Shown piece after piece: positions 58,027 through 64,000 of a DNA stretch of 64,000 nt (the stretch's first letter is position 1; every line of letters begins with the position of its first letter). This DNA is from Ehretia macrophylla. Taxonomy: Eukaryota; Streptophyta; Magnoliopsida; Boraginales; Ehretiaceae. The translations under genes were made by a program, and so were the position numbers. The notes beneath the pieces were generated by a model. The model saw nothing but the letters and a program-made list of their open reading frames with translations, did no database searches and had not been told where the DNA came from. Location of the stretch: contig CM075783.1 of assembly GCA_037974665.1 (NCBI GenBank), forward strand, positions 46,996,042 through 47,060,041, given 5' to 3'.

Positions 58027-59735
58027 ATGAAGGGAGAGAAGAGAGGAAGGAAGGAAGAGGAAGAAGAAGAGGACAAAGAAGAAGTTCAGCTACTCCAAGC
58101 TTTTCCTTTGCATTTTCTTGCTTTCTTCAAGGTTATTTTAGCTCATCTTTATCTAGACTTCAAGAACAAAGGTGAGGGATTCTTCAAAACTAATTTTTAA
58201 ATGCTCATTCAAGGTTACATGATACTCATTTGGTGTTAATCTTGATTGTAGTATACATACGAGAGCCTAATGTAAAGATTGAGTATTTTGATGTGTAGTA
58301 GATCTAGAACTTGTTTAACTTGAGTTGGAGGTTCTTGAGAAGTTGAAAGATGAGCTTGGTATTGTTCTTATGTATGTGCTGAAGTATACAACTTGTATAT
58401 AAGAATTGGAAGTGTGAGGTTAGAATTTTTGGTATTTAGATGTTGGTATGGGTGTTTATGAGCTATAATGGATTATAGGTAGTTTGCATCTTGATTATTG
58501 GTGTGGAGTGTTTTTGGTTGATGTTTGAACTCTTGTATGATGCCTAATAGTCACCTTGAGCATGCTTGATTGTTAGTAGAAGGTTGTGTTATTGCATGAT
58601 TGATTGTTTGTAGAAGGTTGTGTTGTCCCATAATCAGCATGACCGGTTGACCCCTACTCAACCGGTTGACCGGAAGAGGAGACCTCTTCCATTAGAGAAG
58701 CTCTGGGGGGGAAGACCCTATTTGAACCGGTCAACCGGTTGCTCTAGGGTCTATCAGTTTGATTAAAAAATACAATGAACTTGTTTTAGTGATTCCGGGA
58801 GCTACAAATATCGAATTGGGGCGTGGTCGGTGGCGTTAGAACCGTATTGAAACCTAAATTATTATAGTTGAATTTAATTGTGGATTTGTACCATAGTTTG
58901 GGTGCTATGTAGATACAAACTTCTATATGTTGCTTAGGAGACTATAGAACGTAGGCAATATTGATGACTTTTGTCAAACATGATCCATAAACATTACATG
59001 GCATTATTTGAAGCACTGTAGCTGTGTATATGCATGTAGGATATGTACTTGCTTGCGTACGTCATTTAGTATTCATATATATATATATATATACATGTGA
59101 AGCTTGCATGCTTAAATGATACATTGTTGATATTACTGTTGTGACAGAAGCAGCCTACTTTGTTGCTATCCTTGTCCCTCTCTCTCTTGGTGACATCCTT
59201 TGAAGAGTTGGGTATTATATACATATATATATATATATATACCTTTGATCGATGGGCCCAGGCAGCAACAGGCTTGCCGGTTATACCCACAACCACCATG
59301 GACCTATTATTTACCTTTGAGGGGAGATATCCGGAACCTTCAGTTGTTGATGGAGTTGGTGTCGGGTTTTCTTTGAGGACTTGATCTTCGGTTGTGGTGC
59401 CGGGTTATCATTAATTGATTCGAGGAAGGAACCATTAACATCAGCAATCAATGTATCCTTTTGCAAGAAGTATCTCTGTTCATTATCTTATTGCATACTT
59501 GAGTTATTATTTGTTTACTTACATGTGCATTCTTATGTGCATGGCATGATTTCTCAAATTGTTTGCGAAAAGAGAAAACCATTGCGTAAACCCTTCCTAT
59601 TTTATCCTCACTAAGCTATATGTAGGATTAGCTCACCCCTCTTTTAACCTTTCAGGCAAGGCAGAGGCTGAGCAGGCACTTCAAGGTGATGGCGAAACCC
59701 CTTGGTGTGACATTGAGGATTTCTGCCTTATGTGA
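58027..59735 (+). other. Candidate two-exon small-protein gene in LTR L (uninterrupted)
   Basis: Exon 1 is 58027-58171 and exon 2 is 59656-59735; joined they give 225 nt, an ATG-to-TGA frame of 74 codons without any stop. The intron (1484 nt) has strong plant-type ends (AAAG|GTGAGGG; CTCAC branch-like word, pyrimidine tract, TTTCAG|G). The product would have a basic, acidic-rich start (MKGEKRGRKEEEEE), a hydrophobic middle (FPLHFLAFFKVILAHLYL) at the exon end, and an acidic tail with GETPWCDIEDF. Family member C keeps the tail pattern DxxDFxL in decayed form. I do not recognise it; no function is claimed. Confidence 0.55.
58640..58745. repeat. Palindrome-rich block in LTR L
   Basis: A perfect 14-base inverted repeat, AACCGGTTGACCGG (58660-58673) and its complement (58727-58740), encloses a perfect 8-bp stem GGAAGAGG/CCTCTTCC with a 3-base loop (58672-58690). 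Confidence 0.85.
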
Positions 59736-60061
59736 TCTCTACCTATTGATGTACTTGAATTACTTACTTTATAACTTATTCTTTTGGACAACTATTATGT
59801 AACTAAATACTTCTATTCTTTTGAGACCTAGATACCTGAGTGTTAGCTAGACTATATGTATGGACAAGTGGTTTGAGGTCTTGTATATATGTAATAAGTT
59901 GCGGTACCCTTTCTAAGGCCGATGTAATTGAAAGACTCTTGAACCTTTATGGAGTATATGTGAATGTACAAGATTATTGAGTTATTAATTTTACAGATTT
60001 TGGGTTACGAAAGTCACGTACTGGCCCTACCCTTCGTAGGTGTCTGGGTCGGGGTGTGACA

Positions 60062-61947
60062 GTTATAATCATGACATATAGCGTGTAACAAAGTAAAATA
60101 CTTAAAATGCACATAGAAATGATCCCTCACCTCAAGAAGCCAAGAACTCCTTCGAACCTTCTTCCCCGGCACCAAAACTAGCAACATAGACAAGGAATAA
60201 ACATGTTCACTCAATTCTCAACAAAGTAAACATGTAACTCTACTCATGAACTTTTCCAAATAAATAAACATTCTACACAATTACAATTAGACTCTTCAAT
60301 TTCTATCCATTATTTATCTAACCAATCAATCATGCTATAGAATGCTATCAATACAAACAACCATTTAACACACAAATAACTCTAACAAGCTAACTAATCA
60401 ATAACTAAACACTTAAGCCACATTAGGACTCCAACTCAAGTTAAGCATACATTTCTAACATAAGGACTCCAACACATATTACACCATACTCATAAGGATA
60501 GAATTCTAATTCTCCAACACATTACTTCAATACACATTCATGCATTATTATAAGTTAAATTACAACACATTTTAATTAACACATTTATTAAACACTCAAC
60601 TGACCACTCAATTACTTAAGCTACACTTGACACCCACATTCACCTTTCAACAAAACCACGTGCAATTGACACCAATTAGACCTTATCAAAACATTTATCA
60701 CAATAGAACATACTAAATCACATTCTAACTAACTTTTAGCACAAAAATGAAAGCTAAATCAAAGACATTTGCATCATAACGCAATTTCATTTTACTCAAA
60801 TCATCACCTAACATCAACCTAGGCTAGCAAACATTTGACTACCATAAGAATAACTCAAAAGGCTCTTAAAATTCATTTATTCCCAAAAATTCAGCCAATT
60901 CACCCCATTCATTTTTGCACATTTACACATTTCTAAGCTAATCTACTACACTAAGATGGCATATAAACATTTATGAGTAACAAAACTAGGCTAAGAATCA
61001 AGTTTAGGCTTCAATTTTGGCATTTCAACACAAAACCCAACTACTATTCATCATGAAAATAAAATACGTTATAACTAAATTCTAAAACAGTAAACATGTG
61101 CCATAATACCTAAATAACAAGTATCAAATGTAAATTTAGCAATACAATGCAATATTAATGCGTTTTAAAGCAATTTTGAAAAGAGCGCTCACAAATTTTT
61201 CATTTCGAAAGTTGAAAACCGAACGGTAGATGCGAAGTAGAAGTTGAAACTAGTTAAAAAATGTCCGGGTTGACCTTTGATTCCACTCTAACCCATTCAA
61301 ATCGCTTAAAATGCACAAAATTTAGTATTCCCACAAGCAAGGGTTTTGGCTGATTTTGGGCATTTTTTTGATTGATTTTGAGCATTTTTTTGGGTATTTA
61401 TATTATTAGGTAAGTCAACAAAAGTCAATGCAAAACTTAGTTGTGGATTTTTCACTATTTCGCTTTAAAACGCTACTTTTTCACGCGAAAAAAGCTACTT
61501 AAACTTTTTGGTTTGTTTCAAAAATAATTTTACAAAGTCACGGATGAATAAATAATGATATAATAAATTTTAAAATATTTAAAGGACTAGTTTCAAAAAT
61601 TTAAAGGAATAGTCCTCAAATAAACTTTAAAAGTATTTTAAATGCAAGTTTCACTAAAACTGTTTATAAAAATAATATGAATGCACATATAAAAAATACT
61701 AAAATAAATAAAATCATAATTTACTAATAAAAGTTAATTAAACACATGATTGCATGTAAAAGACAAATAAACACGAAATTTCACATATTATGACAAAGAA
61801 ACATTTGAAACAATTAAATACACCTATCTTATTTACTAAAATAAATAAACACATGACTTTACTCAAAAAAGTTAATTAAACACGAAATTTGCATGTAAAC
61901 TTCAAATATACCACAATTGCACTTATGGTCATAATCGGGGCACCACA
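60062..61947 (-). mobile_element. LTR Q (partial)
   Basis: Its start in its own direction, TGTGGTGCCCCG, is at 61947, abutting M LTR sequence. It runs leftward to 60062, where the LTR of L begins, so its end is not seen. It carries a GGTGAGGG donor-like site near 60131 preceded by a leader-like stretch. No protein motif. The family is unlike the others here. Confidence 0.65.
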
Positions 61948-62318
61948 AAACAAGCCCAACAAGTCCAAAAATGGCAATGCACCAAGGCTGAAATTTTTGA
62001 CTTCTAGCATGGCATTCAAATTAAAAATTTGGCATTATAACATTACTACATAATAATTAAAAAGTCTATAGAAGAAACTACAACTCGAAAATAACTACTA
62101 CAACTACAATTATTCAAAATATAAGCCAAATTATCAATTTAATACACGAAAAATAAAAAAACATCTTACTACTGTTTAAAATGCCTACAATTACACTAAG
62201 TTTGTCTATATCACTTATCTAGCAATAATCTTAATGCAATTTAACAAAACAACAACTATAACTGCATCAACAAAAATTTGACTTGAACTTTAAAAAACTG
62301 ATCTAGTTTGTCCCTTAC

Positions 62319-62520
62319 CTTTAATCCAAAGCAACTCTAGGAATAGGTAGAATAGGTGCCCAACAAGCAAAAACAAGCTTTGAATGATGTGATTTGGCCT
62401 TGAAATGAAGATTTTGCTTTGAAAAATGCTTTGAAACCTAAGTGAAAAATCTCTTTTTTCTCTCCCAAGGCTCACGGCAATGTGTGTGAGTTTTGAGTGT
62501 GTTTTATGCTTTGTTTTCAT
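62319..62520 (-). other. Candidate first exon of the small-protein frame in LTR M
   Basis: Minus strand, from ATG 62520 to the GTAAGG donor, 202 nt with no stop and in the same phase as B, H and L. Shares ISRPN, IQSL, FY and IKG positions with B and H, and has a hydrophobic stretch (LFLLVGHLFYLFLELLW). The second exon is lost beyond the Q insertion. Confidence 0.5.
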
Positions 62521-62610
62521 GTAATATGTATGTATAATGTATATATAAGCAAAGTCAACTAAATATACCATGGTCAAAGTTGACAACTTTAGTTGTTTTT
62601 GCCTACAATG

Positions 62611-62696
<86 letters not shown>
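62611..62696. repeat. (CG/CA)n and (TA)n microsatellites in LTR M
   Basis: A CA tract to about 62662, then TA to 62696, just upstream of the TATA-like box on the minus strand. Confidence 0.95.
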
Positions 62697-62699
<3 letters not shown>

Positions 62700-62960
62700 C
62701 TAACATATACTGTAAATCTAATAGACTATTTTTAGTTGACCACAAAATGCATTAGCATATATTTACACACAACTAAGGTATAATGCTCAATTTTGCAAAA
62801 GAAGATGAAAAGTCACATTATTTGTTTTGCAAATGTATTTTAAATGCACAATTAATCTAAGATCAATTAATATCACATATATATACATATATATTAATCA
62901 TAATAGCATTTAAATAGATAAAACACGTAATTGCAAATAAGAAAAACTCCGGGTCTCACA

Positions 62961-63016
62961 TTCCCCCCCCCTTCCCCCCCCCCCCCCCCCTTAAAGAAAT
63001 TTCGCCCTCTAAATTT
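62961..63016 (-). other. Element M: expanded poly-G polypurine tract and hairpin
   Basis: On the minus strand the tract reads TTTAA, 17 G, AA, 9 G, AA before the LTR; other tracts here have 5-7 G. The arms AAATTT at 62998-63003 and 63011-63016 form the pre-PPT hairpin with a mismatch. Confidence 0.85.
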
Positions 63017-63884
63017 TTACTTGTTGCTCAAAACAAATCTGGGTACTAGTGCTGAATTTGATCCCTTCTTCCCCAATTAGCTTCCTCTACACCATGATGA
63101 TTCCACAACACTTTAACCATAGGAATCTTCTTCGATCACAACTCCTGATCCATCTGATCTAAAATACAAATTGGTCGCTCATTATGAGTTAGATTCTCAC
63201 GAAGCTGTAATGGCTCTGGTTCTAGAATATGAGAAGGATCCGAATAATACCTTCTCAAAGTAGACACGTAGAAGACATCATGAACATTAGAGAAATTATG
63301 CGGGAAAGCCAACCGATACGCCAACTTGCCTACTCTGCTAGTAATCTCAAACGGCCCTGCGAATCTCGGACTCAGTTTACCACATTTACTATGACGAGCA
63401 AAACCTTTACTAGGAGACAATTTCAAGAAGACTTGATCCCCAACTGAGAATTCCAAATTCCGACGGCGTTTATCGGCATAACTCTTGTATATGCTCTGAG
63501 CTATCAGCATTCTCTGCCTGATTAACTGTACATTCTCAATCTTCTCTAGAAGTATTGGCATTATAATCAGATTGATAACCTTCATCTCTCCTACTTCATC
63601 CCAGTACAAAGGTGATTAGCATTTACACCCATAAAGAGTTGCATAAGGTGCCATTCCAATAGTTGCTTGATAACTATTGTTATAGGCAAACTTGGCTAGT
63701 GGTAGATGTTTTTTCTAGCTCTTCCCTAAGTCTAAAACACAAGCCCTGAGTATATCTTCTAGAATCTAAATAGTTCTCTACGACTGACCATCAATTTAAG
63801 GATGATACGTTGTGCTGAAATTCAACTTAGTACCCAAAATCGAGAAGTAAACTGAAGGTCTCGATTAGAGACAATACTTGCTGG
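63017..63884 (-). pseudogene. Element M: integrase C-terminal part
   Basis: Minus strand. From 63884: STTYHP (first A-rich DDE region, with stops), [31 protein letters not shown], a TAA-type break near 63617, then an open stretch 63609-63136 ([25 protein letters not shown] module [38 protein letters not shown]) and a chromodomain-like end to about 63040. Very similar to B, which shares the LTR family. Cut on the right by LTR R. Non-functional. Confidence 0.9.
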
Positions 63885-64000
63885 TGTGATACCCCATATT
63901 TTATCTTTGCCTCGATTTGTGTGTTTTGACTTGTTTATATGTTATATGAATTAGAATGTGCTAATTCTATGATTTATATTCCTATTACATGCTAAGTATG
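63885..64000 (+). mobile_element. LTR R (start only)
   Basis: Starts TGTGATACCCCATATTTT inside the integrase of M and follows the G LTR closely (GCCTCGATTTG, TTAGAAT). It runs out of the window. The left target copy would be GCTGG (63880-63884). Confidence 0.85.

Larger units (their letters stand above)
57619..60061 (+). mobile_element. Element L: 3' LTR (2.44 kb)
   Basis: It runs from TGTAAGGCCCAGC to GGGGTGTGACA; same family as C. Donor AAAG|GTGAGG at 58171/58172, palindrome block 58640-58745, CCTACTTTG hairpin 59149-59167 (short stem), GTATCCTTT 59453-59461, branch-point hairpin 59612-59635 and acceptor TTTCAG|GC at 59655/59656. It is followed directly by sequence of another LTR (Q). Confidence 0.88.
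61948..62960 (-). mobile_element. Element M: 3' LTR (first kilobase)
   Basis: In its own direction it starts TGTGAGACCCGG at 62960 and is cut by Q at 61948. Shares leader and interior words with B, G and H (ATTGCCGTGAG, AATTTCAGCC). TATA-like TTATATATAC at 62539-62548; donor AAAG|GTAAGG at 62319/62318. Confidence 0.85.

Noticed and set aside
62663-62745. N-terminal extension of the minus-strand frame in LTR M
   Set aside because: It is encoded by TA and CA microsatellites; only the part from ATG 62520 aligns with other LTRs.

Overview
This window reads as repeat-rich plant heterochromatin, most likely from a eudicot. Essentially every base lies in nested Ty3/Gypsy LTR retrotransposons. The polyproteins carry CCHC-type gag zinc knuckles, a retropepsin, RT with an FIDD box, RNase H, an HHCC/DDE integrase and a C-terminal chromodomain-like segment, as in plant chromoviruses of the Tekay/Del type. 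Intact primer sites match initiator tRNA-Met. I see no host gene, rRNA, tRNA or CRISPR. All assignments come from reading the sequence; no database was searched.

Layout, using my own element letters. A (+, 1-3202: integrase end and 3' LTR) sits in B (+, 3203-9096, decayed gag-pol and 3' LTR). B sits in C (-), whose pol piece is 9097-11215. C is interrupted again by F (+, 11216-51518) and resumes at 51519 with gag, primer site and 5' LTR to 57234. Inside F are E (-, 11405-15905) and G (+, 18136-47557, a non-coding LARD-like element). Inside G are solo LTR H (20831-23651), a head-to-tail array I of two gag-pol copies sharing three LTRs (-, 25303-41153), and solo LTR J (43021-46146, in G's 3' LTR). 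Solo LTR P (52783-55274) lies in C's 5' LTR. C sits in L (+, 57235-60061), L in an LTR called Q (60062-61947), and Q in M (-, 61948-63884). A further LTR, R, enters M at 63885. The deepest chain is M > Q > L > C > F > G > I, seven levels. Perfect 5-bp target duplications are seen for H, J and P, and 4/5 matches for F and G.

The LTRs are 1.9-3.1 kb and belong to several families: A/P, J, B/G/H/M/R, E/I, C/L, F and Q. Beyond the normal elements, nearly every LTR shares one internal plan: TATA-like box, short leader exon, a GTGAGG/GTAAGG splice donor, a 1.1-1.5 kb intron-like stretch, a branch-point/acceptor cluster, and a short conserved reading frame. In L this gives an uninterrupted two-exon frame of 74 codons, and related frames appear in B, H and M. 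The intron-like part holds a hairpin with an almost invariant loop (CCTACTTTG) and covarying stems, a GC-rich block, a GTATCCTTT motif and a second hairpin over the branch point. This LTR-encoded small-protein unit is the best candidate here for something not yet described.

The older elements (M, B, F, C) carry many CGA-to-TGA and CAG-to-TAG stops, as expected of methylated, silenced DNA. Array I is youngest and nearly intact.
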